Shown: in pieces, positions 36,656 through 44,240 of the stretch | Layout of the letters: every line of letters starts with the position of its first letter | Numbering within the stretch: the stretch's first letter is position 1 | Assembly (NCBI RefSeq): GCF_900156025.1 | Contig: NZ_FTMO01000002.1 | Span: 62,001-126,000, forward strand | Length of the DNA: 64,000 nucleotides | Reading direction: 5' to 3' | Origin: Allobosea sp. TND4EK4 | GTDB lineage: Bacteria > Pseudomonadota > Alphaproteobacteria > Rhizobiales > Beijerinckiaceae | Position numbers and translations under genes: made by a program | Notes under the pieces: generated by a model | Seen by the model: the letters and a program-made list of their open reading frames with translations, nothing else | Told to the model about the DNA's origin: nothing | The model's database searches: none

Positions 36656-37435
36656 ATGGATCTCGGAATTTCGGGCCGCACCGCGGTCATCTGCGCCTCC
36701 AGCAAGGGTCTCGGCCGCGGCTGCGCCGAAGCCTTGGCGCAGGCCGGCTGCATCGTGGTGATCAACGGCCGCAACGCCGCTGTCCTCGAGGCCACCGCCA
36801 GCGAGATCCGTGCCAGCACCGGCGCGACGGTGATTCCCGTGGCCGCGGACGTGTCGACCCGGGCCGGTCAGGACGCCCTGCTCGCCGCAGCGCCCCAGCC
36901 TGACATCCTGGTCAACAACAATGGCGGCCCGCCGCCCAAGCCCTTCCGCGAGGTCTCGCGCGAGGCCCTGCTCGAAGGCGTGGTCCAGAACATGGCAACG
37001 CCGCTGGAGCTGGTGCAGCGCGTGATCGACGGCATGGTGGCGCGCAACTTCGGCCGCATCGTCAACATCACCTCGGCGAGCGTCGTGACGCCGCTGACCG
37101 GCCTCGACGTCTCCTCGGCCGCGCGGGCCGGCCTGACCGCCTTCCTGGCCGGCGTGGCGCGCGAGGTCGCGGGCTCCGGCGTCACCATCAACAACATCCT
37201 GCCGGGCGTCTTCGACACCGACCGAATCAAGAGCTCCGTCGGCAAGATGGCCGAGATGCAGAACATCACGGTCGAGGAGGCCACCAAGCGCCGCCTCGCC
37301 TCAGTCCCGGCCGGGCGCCTCGGCACCCCCGACGAATTCGGCAAGCTCTGCGCCTTCCTGGCCAGCGCCCATGCCGGCTACATCACCGGCCAGAACTTCC
37401 TGATCGACGGCGGCGCCTTCCGCGGCACGTTCTGA
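36656..37435 (+). CDS. SDR-family protein with altered catalytic residues
   Basis: The 259-aa product has a typical SDR cofactor-binding region (ICASSKGLGRGCAEALAQAG, NNNGGPPP instead of NNAG) and a normal C-terminus (YITGQNFLIDGGAFRGTF). The catalytic Ser survives in NITSAS, but at the positions of the Tyr and Lys the sequence reads SSAARAG: Tyr is Ser and Lys is Arg. It still groups with FabG-like proteins. Either it uses other residues, or it is a binding/regulatory protein. The ATG at 36656 follows GGAGAA. It is a single gene between divergent and co-directional neighbours. Confidence 0.85.
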   Translation: MDLGISGRTAVICASSKGLGRGCAEALAQAGCIVVINGRNAAVLEATASEIRASTGATVIPVAADVSTRAGQDALLAAAPQPDILVNNNGGPPPKPFREVSREALLEGVVQNMATPLELVQRVIDGMVARNFGRIVNITSASVVTPLTGLDVSSAARAGLTAFLAGVAREVAGSGVTINNILPGVFDTDRIKSSVGKMAEMQNITVEEATKRRLASVPAGRLGTPDEFGKLCAFLASAHAGYITGQNFLIDGGAFRGTF

Positions 37436-37521
37436 ACGGGTGGCCGACGCAGCCGCATGATGCTCGGGCTCGACCCGGGCATCCCCGGCAGGAATACGCT
37501 CCTGCCATCATCGTCACGGGT

Positions 37522-37554
37522 TTCTCGGGTCGAAGCCAAGGCTTCGCCCGAGAA
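37522..37554. repeat. Intergenic palindrome
   Basis: TTCTCGGGTCGAAGCC and GGCTTCGCCCGAGAA form a 15-bp stem with one bulged base. The outer part (TTCTCGGG / CCCGAGAA) recurs at 47201-47232. A second imperfect palindrome (GCTCGGGCTCGACCCGGGC) lies just upstream near 37462-37480. Confidence 0.6.
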
Positions 37555-37669
37555 TGACACGACTGCCTACCGGCCCTGCGCAGTTCACGCTTCGCCGCCT
37601 CGCCTGGACATGGTCTAAGAACGGAACGGCTTCGCTCGAATCCGTCCTGCCCTCCCGCCGGCCCGCGCC

Positions 37670-38593
37670 TTGTCCCCCTTTCTCGGCATCACCTACAAGC
37701 TGCTCTCGGCGCTGGCGTTCACGCTGATGTCGGCCGGCATCAAATCGATCTCGACGCGCTATCCGACGGGCGAGATCGTCTTCGCGCGCTCCTTCTTCGC
37801 GATGATCCCGCTGCTGATCTGGCTCGCCTGGCGGGCAGAGCTTCCGGCGGCGCTCAAGACGGTCAATCTGCGCGGCCACCTCAAGCGCGGCATCATGGGC
37901 TCGACCGGGATGTTCTGCGGCTTCGCGGCCTTGCAGTTCCTGCCGCTGTCGGAGGCGGTCGCCATCGGCTACGCCGCCCCCCTGGCCGTCGTCGTGCTCG
38001 CGGCGCTGATCCTGAAGGAGCGCGTGCGGATCTATCGCTGGAGCGCGGTGACGATCGGCTTCGTCGGCGTGCTCATCATGCTCTCGCCGCATCTCGGCGC
38101 CGGCAGCCACGCGCTTGGGCCCAAGGCGGCGCTGGGCGCCGCGCTGGGTCTCGCCGGCGCCTTCTGCTCGGCCTTCGCCTCGGTCGAGGTCCGCCTGCTG
38201 ACGCAGACCGAGCGCACCGGCGCCATCGTCTTCTACTTCATGCTGCTGACCAGCCTGCTCGGCCTCTCCACCATCCTGCTCGGCTGGCACGTCCCGGACC
38301 TGAAGGACGCGCTGACCATGGTGGTGATCGGCATCCTCGGCGGCTTCGGCCAGATCCTGATCGTCCAGGCCTATCGCTATGGCGACGCCTCGCTGGTCGC
38401 GCCCTTCGAATATTCGACCATGCTCTGGGCGGTCGCGATCGGCTGGTTCTGGTTCGGCGAATGGCCGGCCTCGACCATCCTGATCGGCGCCTTCATCGTG
38501 ATCGGCTCCGGCATCTACGTCATCTTCCGCGAGCGCCAGCTCGGCATCGCCCGCCGCGCCCAGCGCGAAGTCGGCCCCAGCCGCATCACCTGA
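37670..38593 (+). CDS. EamA/DMT-family transporter
   Basis: The 307-aa protein shows the ten-helix, two-repeat pattern of the drug/metabolite transporter superfamily: repeat 1 ends with PLAVVVLAALILKERVRIYRW and repeat 2 with STMLWAVAIGWFWFGEWP. Members usually export metabolites or amino acids; the substrate is unknown. The start is TTG at 37670, selected because it directly precedes the first helix. The 230-base gap before it contains two palindromic repeats. Confidence 0.85.
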   Translation: MSPFLGITYKLLSALAFTLMSAGIKSISTRYPTGEIVFARSFFAMIPLLIWLAWRAELPAALKTVNLRGHLKRGIMGSTGMFCGFAALQFLPLSEAVAIGYAAPLAVVVLAALILKERVRIYRWSAVTIGFVGVLIMLSPHLGAGSHALGPKAALGAALGLAGAFCSAFASVEVRLLTQTERTGAIVFYFMLLTSLLGLSTILLGWHVPDLKDALTMVVIGILGGFGQILIVQAYRYGDASLVAPFEYSTMLWAVAIGWFWFGEWPASTILIGAFIVIGSGIYVIFRERQLGIARRAQREVGPSRIT

Positions 38594-38694
38594 GCCGTCC
38601 AGCTTGCTCCTCGCCGCCGGAGCGGGCATGGTCCGTTCGTTAAAAAGATCGTTCGCGAGGCAGGCGATCCGGAACAGCGAGCAGGACGGTCAGA

Positions 38695-39315
38695 ATGGGC
38701 ATCGAGACCAAAGAGCGCGGCGGGCGGGAGCTGGAATCCGGCGCCCAGGTGATCTCCGGCCAGCTCGGCAAGACCATCCAGCGGCTGCGCAAGGCCTATA
38801 ACTTCTCCCTGTCCGACCTCGCGGAGCAGTCCGGCGTCGCCAAGTCGATCATCAGCCAGATCGAGCGCAACGAGACCAACCCCACGCTGGCGACGATCTG
38901 GCGGCTGTCGCAGGCGCTCGACATCTCGATCGAGCGCGTGCTCTCCAGCGCCGAGGAAGAGCCCTTCATCGACAAGACCACCCGCGCCGACACGCCGATC
39001 CTCGTCTCGGAAGACGGCAAGCTGCGCCTCGCCATCGTCGGCTGGATCAAGACGGTCGAGTGGCTGCAATGGTACGAAGTCTCCGCGGAGCCAGGCGGCG
39101 AGCTCGATTCCGAAGGCCATCAGCGCGGCTCGATCGAATCGCTCTCGGTGACCTCCGGCGAGTTCGAGGTCGAGGTCGGCGACATCGTCCAGCGCGCCAA
39201 GGCGGGCGAAACCCTGCGCTACCGCTGCGACCGCCGCCACATCGTCCGCTGCGTCGGCACCGAGCCCGGAAGCGCGCTGATGGTCTGCATCCTCAAGGCG
39301 GCGGTGATGGAATAG
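38695..39315 (+). CDS. XRE-family regulator with C-terminal cupin domain
   Basis: The 206-aa protein combines an N-terminal Cro/C1 helix-turn-helix (YNFSLSDLAEQSGVAKSIIS, residues about 35-55) with a C-terminal cupin sensor (SVTSGEFEVEVGDIVQRAKAGETLRY). This architecture is that of PuuR/MppR-like regulators that sense a small molecule and control an adjacent gene. The next gene downstream is the manganese cupin at 39440 and the upstream gene an exporter; either could be a target. A strong palindromic terminator follows the stop. Confidence 0.88.
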   Translation: MGIETKERGGRELESGAQVISGQLGKTIQRLRKAYNFSLSDLAEQSGVAKSIISQIERNETNPTLATIWRLSQALDISIERVLSSAEEEPFIDKTTRADTPILVSEDGKLRLAIVGWIKTVEWLQWYEVSAEPGGELDSEGHQRGSIESLSVTSGEFEVEVGDIVQRAKAGETLRYRCDRRHIVRCVGTEPGSALMVCILKAAVME

Positions 39316-39351
39316 TCGGCGGCCGCCGGGCGCTCGGCAGGCTCGGACGGT

Positions 39352-39401
39352 GCGCGGGTCATCCCGGACGCAGCGAAGCGGAGATCCGGGATGACCCGCG
39401 C
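39352..39401 (+). terminator. Terminator-like palindromic repeat
   Basis: A perfect 17-bp stem (GCGCGGGTCATCCCGGA / TCCGGGATGACCCGCGC) surrounds CGCAGCGAAGCGGAGA and is followed by TTTT. It lies 36 bases after the regulator stop. The TCATCCCGG / CCGGGATGA core resembles a dispersed repeat type in this window. Confidence 0.8.
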
Positions 39402-39439
39402 TTTTCCTGAACCCACCCGCCCGCCAGACGAGGCCCCCC

Positions 39440-39844
39440 ATGGACATCCGACGCGCCGGCTCGCAACCCTCCGGCAAGGGCCCTGCCGAGTACTTCACCG
39501 GCCAGGTCCGCATCGACCCGCTGTTCAACCCGCCGGACCCGGCCCGGATCGCGACCGCGCTCGTCACCTTCGAGCCCGGCGCCCGCACCGCCTGGCACAC
39601 GCACCCGCTCGGCCAGACCCTGATCGTCACCTCAGGCTGCGGCTGGGCCCAGCGTGAAGGCGGCCCGGTCGAGGAGATCCGCCCCGGCGACGTGGTCTGG
39701 TTCCCGCCCGGCGAAAAGCACTGGCACGGCGCCACCGCGACCACGGCGATGACCCATATCGCGCTCCAGGAAAAGCTGAACGGCTCGGCCGTGGAGTGGC
39801 TGGAGCAGGTCAGCGAGGCGCAATACGCCGGAACAGCCAGCTGA
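39440..39844 (+). CDS. Manganese cupin, (R)-hydroxynitrile lyase-like
   Basis: The 134-aa single-domain cupin closely resembles the bacterial (R)-selective cupin hydroxynitrile lyases (GtHNL type), which cleave or form cyanohydrins in vitro. The expected metal ligands are all present at the same numbering: His53, His55, Gln59 and His94 in [12 protein letters not shown] and PPGEKHWHG. The natural role of these proteins is not established, so lyase activity in the cell is an inference. It follows an XRE-cupin regulator, separated by a terminator-like repeat. Confidence 0.82.
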   Translation: MDIRRAGSQPSGKGPAEYFTGQVRIDPLFNPPDPARIATALVTFEPGARTAWHTHPLGQTLIVTSGCGWAQREGGPVEEIRPGDVVWFPPGEKHWHGATATTAMTHIALQEKLNGSAVEWLEQVSEAQYAGTAS

Positions 39845-40502
39845 ACACAAGGCGACGCACAGCTCTGCGCCCGCCCGCGTTGTCGCGTTCGTTGATCGGT
39901 GAAGGGCAGCGGAGCGCCGCGAGGCGCAGGGGTATCGGGCCGCTTCCATTGAGCCAGGATGCGGCGCGGAGGGATTGAGCCACCCTCCGCACGCCCCGTG
40001 GCGCTCCGCTTCCGGCGATTTTCAAGCCACGGGCCGCGCTTGTAAGGAAGGCGCCGCGTCCGGCGTTCCGTCCGCCCGGCAGCGCTTTGGCCGCTGGCTC
40101 CGGGTTGCGGGAGGGGCCTGTCCCTCGCCGGCCCGGCACGGCCTGTTCACCACCGCGCTCGCGAAACCCTTCCGCGCCGCCTGTCCGTCCAGCGAGCTCC
40201 TCGCGCAGGGGCCGTATTACCCCCAGGGCGGTGCCCCGCGACCTCCCGAGTCCGGCTTGTGAGACCAGCCGCAGGCGCCGACCCGCCCCCACCAACGGCA
40301 CACCTCCGGATGGCTGCCCCTCGGGGACGAGGTGATGGGAGATTAAGGGCGTGGCGGGAGGCGGGGATAAGTTTCATGCCGTGCCGAGGGCCATGGCCGG
40401 GCCTCGCCGACCATGGGGCAGTCTCCCGGCCTCAACCGCGTCGGCACGGACGCTCAGCCTCAAGGGCGGCTGACGGCCAGGTCCGCTACCGACCCGATGC
40501 GG
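39845..40502. other. Long region without a supported gene
   Basis: No reading frame here has the codon pattern, start site or family features of a gene; the open frames on both strands are low-complexity Arg/Pro/Ala. GC is high and short inverted repeats are frequent. The best one is the nested pair at 40379-40449. With the small ORF next to it, the region up to mucR measures about 945 bases, by far the longest gap in the window. Confidence 0.6.
40379..40449. ncRNA. Candidate structured RNA: nested inverted repeats
   Basis: CCGTGCCGA (40379-40387) pairs with TCGGCACGG (40441-40449), and inside it GGCCGGG (40395-40401) pairs with CCCGGCC (40425-40431). All pairs are perfect and properly nested, giving two stacked stems with an internal loop of 7 and 9 bases. 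No known RNA family was recognised, and strand and expression are unknown. Confidence 0.35.
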
Positions 40503-40637
40503 TCACAGGGCGCTTTTGGGATCAACCATCATACCGACCGCAAAGATGATTGCCGCAAGTCTGCCTGGGCTTAAGATAATCAGGGCGGTTGACACGGCCG
40601 CAAGCACGAAAGCAGTGATCCGGGGATGTTTCGCCAA
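40503..40637 (-). CDS. Possible small hydrophobic protein (44 aa)
   Basis: A TTG at 40637 is preceded on the minus strand by AGGAGGGG nine bases upstream, a very strong binding site for this genome. It opens a 44-codon frame whose product is nearly all hydrophobic (ITAFVLAAVSTALIIL, then LAAIIFAVGMMV) with a short charged N-terminus (MAKHPR) and ending DPKSAL. It would be a one- or two-helix membrane peptide. It is divergent from mucR, and the 150 bases between them are AT-richer than the surroundings. No family is recognised. Confidence 0.45.
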   Translation of the reverse strand: MAKHPRITAFVLAAVSTALIILSPGRLAAIIFAVGMMVDPKSAL

Positions 40638-40789
40638 TCCAAACCGCCCCTCCTGCGTTGTTGAAATACCCCATCTTAGGTAACAATGCCTAACTGCGCC
40701 GCGTTTCGACGCGGAATTCTGGAATGCGCTTGCGTCCCAAGGCATATTCTTCGATGTTTCAAAAATTAGATTCGCGAGTGCCAGATCAC

Positions 40790-41251
40790 ATGACAGACAA
40801 TAACGACGTCGTCGTCGACCTCGTGGCTGGAATTGTTTCAGCCTACGTCGCGCACAACCGCGTGCCCACGGCCGACCTGCCCGGTCTGATCGCCACCACG
40901 CACGCTGCCCTGGTTGGGCTTGGCAAGGAACCTGCCCCGGTCGTCGAGGAAAAGGCTCCGGCTGTGTCGGTGCGGAAGTCCATCACGCCCGAGTTCCTGA
41001 TCTGCCTGGAGGACGGGAAGAAGTTCAAATCGCTGAAGCGTCATCTGCGCACGGCTTACGACATGACGCCCGAGGAATATCGGTCGAAATGGGGGCTTCC
41101 CGCCGATTATCCGATGGTGGCGCCGAGCTATGCCGAGGCCCGCTCGCAGCTCGCGAAGAAGATGGGTCTCGGGAATCAGCGCAGAAAAGGCACCGCCCCG
41201 GCGGCACAGCCCCCTGCGAAAAGAGGCAGGCGGGCCAACGCTCAAAGCTGA
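40790..41251 (+). CDS. MucR/Ros-family transcriptional regulator
   Basis: MucR proteins are global regulators and DNA-bridging proteins in rhizobia and Brucella. The 153-aa product has the family body: [19 protein letters not shown] at the N-terminus and [18 protein letters not shown] at the C-terminus. The zinc-finger segment reads [20 protein letters not shown]: Cys, Asp and the first His are kept, but the usual second His is Ala. Some Ros relatives fold without zinc. The basic tail ([10 protein letters not shown]) is typical. Start is chosen at 40790; ATG at 40754 is in frame and slightly better spaced from AAGG. Confidence 0.9.
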   Translation: MTDNNDVVVDLVAGIVSAYVAHNRVPTADLPGLIATTHAALVGLGKEPAPVVEEKAPAVSVRKSITPEFLICLEDGKKFKSLKRHLRTAYDMTPEEYRSKWGLPADYPMVAPSYAEARSQLAKKMGLGNQRRKGTAPAAQPPAKRGRRANAQS

Positions 41252-41338
41252 GATTGCCGCGCCTGGCGCGGAGGCTGAATGGTGCTGACGTGATAGGGGG
41301 CGGCGCGATGGCTGCCCATCATGTCGCCGGACAAGAGC

Positions 41339-41959
41339 TCAGCGGAGAAAGCCTTCTGCATCGAATTCGTGCCAGCCTTCCAGACGCTCGCTTTCATCAG
41401 GTGCAGCGTCGGGGATGGCCTTGCCTTTGGCCGCCCGCTGCATAGCGGCCTTGCCGGCAGCCCGCTTACGGTTCTCTGCGGCGGTTCTCGCGTCTTCCTC
41501 GCGCCACAGCTCCGGCAAATCGGCGTCCAGAATGTCCTCGACGTGCCGTGGATCGAAGACGTGGAAGGTGACCTTCTTGGCGCGGCCACGAAGCTTGACG
41601 GTTCGGGTGCCAGCGCTCTGCAAGCGCCCGTCAGCGAGCCATTTGTGCCGCTCTCGCGCAGAGATCGAAAGGATGTCCTCGATCTCGCTGGGAAGGACCG
41701 GCAACCGGGGCAGACTTTCCACTTCCCCTTCGACGCGTTTGAGGATTTCCTGAAAGGCATCGGCGTCGTTATCGTGCGATGACACGACGATGCGGCCAGC
41801 GTCCACGGTCAGATGCTTGCGCAGGCCCCAGGCAAGCTTCCTCCGCAGCTCGCGTTCAATCCCTTTGGATCGAACCGCCGAACCTAAGGTCACCGAAGAG
41901 GGCAGCAGCCACTCGTGTCGGATCTGCTCGGCTTGCGCCGTCTTGTCCTTGCCCGGCAT
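41339..41959 (-). CDS. Protein of unknown function, possible DNA-binding
   Basis: The 206-aa protein is not recognised. It is rich in Arg, Glu and Ala. The segment SEIEDILSISARERHKWLAD with a following strand-like KVTFHVFDPRHVEDIL (about residues 90-145) resembles the winged helix-turn-helix of MerR/excisionase-type proteins. The C-terminal 60 residues are a charged helix. ATG at 41959 gives MPGKDKTAQAEQ. It is convergent with mucR (87-base gap). The lack of an obvious family next to an odd non-coding region suggests accessory origin. Confidence 0.65.
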   Translation of the reverse strand: MPGKDKTAQAEQIRHEWLLPSSVTLGSAVRSKGIERELRRKLAWGLRKHLTVDAGRIVVSSHDNDADAFQEILKRVEGEVESLPRLPVLPSEIEDILSISARERHKWLADGRLQSAGTRTVKLRGRAKKVTFHVFDPRHVEDILDADLPELWREEDARTAAENRKRAAGKAAMQRAAKGKAIPDAAPDESERLEGWHEFDAEGFLR

Positions 41960-42106
41960 AAGTCGTTTCGCGTTCGGAAGGCGCCACTTATGGAACGCCG
42001 CCAGCCCGGCGCCGTTCCTTGGCCCTCGCCATCCGGCTTCGCGCCTCCGGCGACGATCTGCAGCGGCCCATCCGGCAGCGGTCGCTGAAGGGCCTTCCCA
42101 CCTGGG

Positions 42107-42355
42107 TTAGAGGCCGACGGCGCCCGCGCAGTTCAGATACGCGGTAAATGCCTGAGAGCGCTTCGAAGGCGCCCGCCAGCGCTTGCGCCCGGGGACATGG
42201 GGATCCGCCTCGACCCTGCCCCCGAAATTCACTGCGCAGTTGCAGGCTTTGACTTGCCTCATGCCCCGGCACTCGGGGCTCGCTTGCGCTTGCGCCGTTC
42301 CGGCGGCGCCTAGCGCGATCCCCAGAGCTGCTCCGAACAATCCGATGCGCAACAT
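42107..42355 (-). CDS. Small secreted protein with four cysteines
   Basis: The 82-aa product has a clear signal peptide (MLRIGLFGAALGIALGAAGTAQAQA, cleavage near residue 25). The mature part of about 57 residues contains four Cys (SPECRGM, VKACNCAV, LNCAG), which could form disulfides in the periplasm, and many basic residues. No family is recognised. The frame has normal codon use, and the signal peptide supports it as real. Confidence 0.65.
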   Translation of the reverse strand: MLRIGLFGAALGIALGAAGTAQAQASPECRGMRQVKACNCAVNFGGRVEADPHVPGRKRWRAPSKRSQAFTAYLNCAGAVGL

Positions 42356-42458
42356 ATGGAAGCCCCCTCATCAAGCCGGGGTCCAGTGTTGCAGCAAATC
42401 CTTGGCTTGCAAGGGGTGACGGCCCACAGCGCCTCCGTTCGGCCCCCAGCAAACCCTC

Positions 42459-43403
42459 CTAACCTCCCCCGCCCCGCGGCCTCGCCGGCCCCTGCACCGC
42501 TGGCAGGGATTTCAGATATTCCGCCATCGCCGCGCGGTCGGCATCCGAGAGCTGCGCCGTGTTGCGCACGACATCGGCCATCGAGCCGCCGACGCTGTCG
42601 AAGCTGGGGGTGAAGCCGGTCTTCAGCAGCTCGGCGATCTCATCCTTCGACCATTTGCCGAGCCCGTTCGCCTCGTCCTGCGTGATGTTCGGCACCCAGC
42701 CCTTGCCTTCCGGATCAGGCCCGCCGGCGAAGCGCGTCGCCTGGACGATAGCGCCGAGCGCATTGCGGTTGGAGTGGCATTCGGCGCAGTGGCCCGGCCC
42801 GTTGACGAGATAGAATCCGCGGTTCCAGGCCTCGCTCTTCGTCGGGTCGGGCTGGAAGGAGCCGCCCTGGAAGAACAGCAACTTCCACCCGCCCACGAGC
42901 CGGCGGATGTTGAAGGGGAAGCGCAGCTCGTGGGCAGCGGCCTTGCCTTCGATGGGCGGCAGCGTGCGGATATAGGCGAAGAGGTCGGCCAGGGCCTTGG
43001 GCGGGATCAGCCGGTAGGAGGTGTAGGGGAAGGCCGGGTAGAGATGCTCGCCCTGCCGCCCGACGCCGGCCGCCATCGCGTCGACGAAATCCTGCACGCC
43101 CCAGTTGCCGATGCCGTCGCGCGTATGGGGCGAGATGTTCGGCGCGTGGAAGGTGCCGAAGGCGGAGGTGAGCGCGAGACCGCCGCCGAGCTTGGTGCGG
43201 TCTTCCTGTCCGGGAGTGGCGTGGCAGGAGGCGCAACCGCCCGCGGCGAAGAGCAGCTTGCCGTTGTCGAGATCGGCCGCCGGCAGCGCCCCGACCTCCG
43301 GAGCCGGCGAGACGATCCGCGGATCGGTCAGGAGCCAGAAGCCGCCGAGCCCGATCGCCGCCAGGACGACGAGGGTGACCAGCAGGCGGCGCAGCAACAG
43401 CAT
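42459..43403 (-). CDS. Membrane-anchored diheme cytochrome c
   Basis: The 314-aa protein has an N-terminal membrane anchor (LLVTLVVLAAIGLGGFWLL) and two cytochrome c domains with CASCH (about residue 57) and CAECH (about residue 208). Axial Met candidates follow each. The layout matches cytochrome subunits that accept electrons from membrane or periplasmic dehydrogenases, including those of molybdenum hydroxylases of the isoquinoline oxidoreductase type. ATG at 43403 has GGAG six bases upstream; a GTG one codon earlier is less likely. It lies downstream of cytochrome c' and the molybdoenzyme on the same strand. Confidence 0.88.
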   Translation of the reverse strand: MLLLRRLLVTLVVLAAIGLGGFWLLTDPRIVSPAPEVGALPAADLDNGKLLFAAGGCASCHATPGQEDRTKLGGGLALTSAFGTFHAPNISPHTRDGIGNWGVQDFVDAMAAGVGRQGEHLYPAFPYTSYRLIPPKALADLFAYIRTLPPIEGKAAAHELRFPFNIRRLVGGWKLLFFQGGSFQPDPTKSEAWNRGFYLVNGPGHCAECHSNRNALGAIVQATRFAGGPDPEGKGWVPNITQDEANGLGKWSKDEIAELLKTGFTPSFDSVGGSMADVVRNTAQLSDADRAAMAEYLKSLPAVQGPARPRGGGG

Positions 43404-43512
43404 CACGATCTCCAGAAGCGAGCCGGCAGAGTGGACGCTGGGCAGAAGGAGGGCAAGGCTGGAATGAGAGGTGTTCGAGAGAGCCGGACGGAGTCAAAAA
43501 CCCGCAAAGGGG

Positions 43513-43625
43513 GGGCCCGGACAGGCTGCGAAGCAGCGCCGATCCGGGACCCATGCCTGAACACAAGTCGTCAGCGTTCCGGAATGGATCGCGGGTCCAC
43601 GCTTCGCTTCGCCCGGGATCACGCG
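43513..43625. repeat. Composite intergenic repeat
   Basis: This segment contains CCATGCCTGAAC, TTCCGGAATGG and GGGTCCACGCTTCGC, with several CCCGG/CCGGG inverted elements. The first two blocks recur in the same order at 55421-55506, so both belong to one repeat type. No coding frame is apparent. Confidence 0.6.
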
Positions 43626-43677
43626 TTGCTTCCGGGCCTCGAACCGGGCGCGCTGCAAGAGCAGTGGCGCGCCGCCC

Positions 43678-44109
43678 TCACTTCTTGATGCGGTACACCT
43701 CGTGGCAGGTGCCGCAGTTCTTCGTCGCCGCGCCGAAGGCGGTGCGGAAGCTGGCAAGGTCGGCCGCCTTGGCGCCGGCCTCGGCATCCTGCCCGAACTT
43801 CACGAAAGCAGCCTTGAAGCCCGCCTGATCCTCCCAGATTTTCGGCGCCGCCGTGGTCTCGCCGCCGGTCTTCGAGCTGTCGGGGAACAGGGCCGGCATC
43901 TTGGCCGCCGCATCGGCATAGGTCTTGAACACGGTCTGCGCCTTGGCGGCGTCGAAGGCCACGTCGCCCTTCGCCATGGCCGCGCCTTCGCGGGTCGCAC
44001 CGCCGACCGCCTTCATGATCTGCTGGCGCTCGGCGATGGGATTGGACTGGGCCATCACGGCGGTGAGGCCGAGCCCGAGGCCGGCGACGACGAGAACGGT
44101 GCGGATCAT
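43678..44109 (-). CDS. Cytochrome c' (class II)
   Basis: The 143-aa product has a signal peptide (TVLVVAGLGLGLTAVMAQS) and a four-helix body with the haem motif near the C-terminus (CGTCHEVYRIKK), as in cytochrome c'. These periplasmic high-spin cytochromes bind NO or act in electron transfer. KIWEDQAGFKAAFVKF is a family-typical segment. ATG at 44109 gives MIRTVLV. It lies between the molybdoenzyme and the diheme cytochrome, all on the minus strand, with gaps of 130 and 275 bases. Confidence 0.92.
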   Translation of the reverse strand: MIRTVLVVAGLGLGLTAVMAQSNPIAERQQIMKAVGGATREGAAMAKGDVAFDAAKAQTVFKTYADAAAKMPALFPDSSKTGGETTAAPKIWEDQAGFKAAFVKFGQDAEAGAKAADLASFRTAFGAATKNCGTCHEVYRIKK

Positions 44110-44240
44110 GAAGTTACCCCTTGAAGCCACGGCGCTGGAAAGCGCCGCTTTGGAATGCTTCTAGATCAACCTCATCGAGACGACAGCGCCAAGTCGCTTT
44201 TGCGTGAAGCGACTTGCGCGGCCGCAAGTTCCGCCTTGCA

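Noticed and set aside
39810..40301. A 163-codon minus-strand frame in the long gap
   Set aside because: It overlaps the end of the cupin gene, is dominated by Arg, Gly, Ala and Pro, has no good binding site and resembles a translation of non-coding DNA.
40379..40449. Cobalamin riboswitch, RNase P RNA or tmRNA as explanation of the hairpins
   Set aside because: The conserved sequence boxes of these RNAs, as far as I can recall them, are absent.
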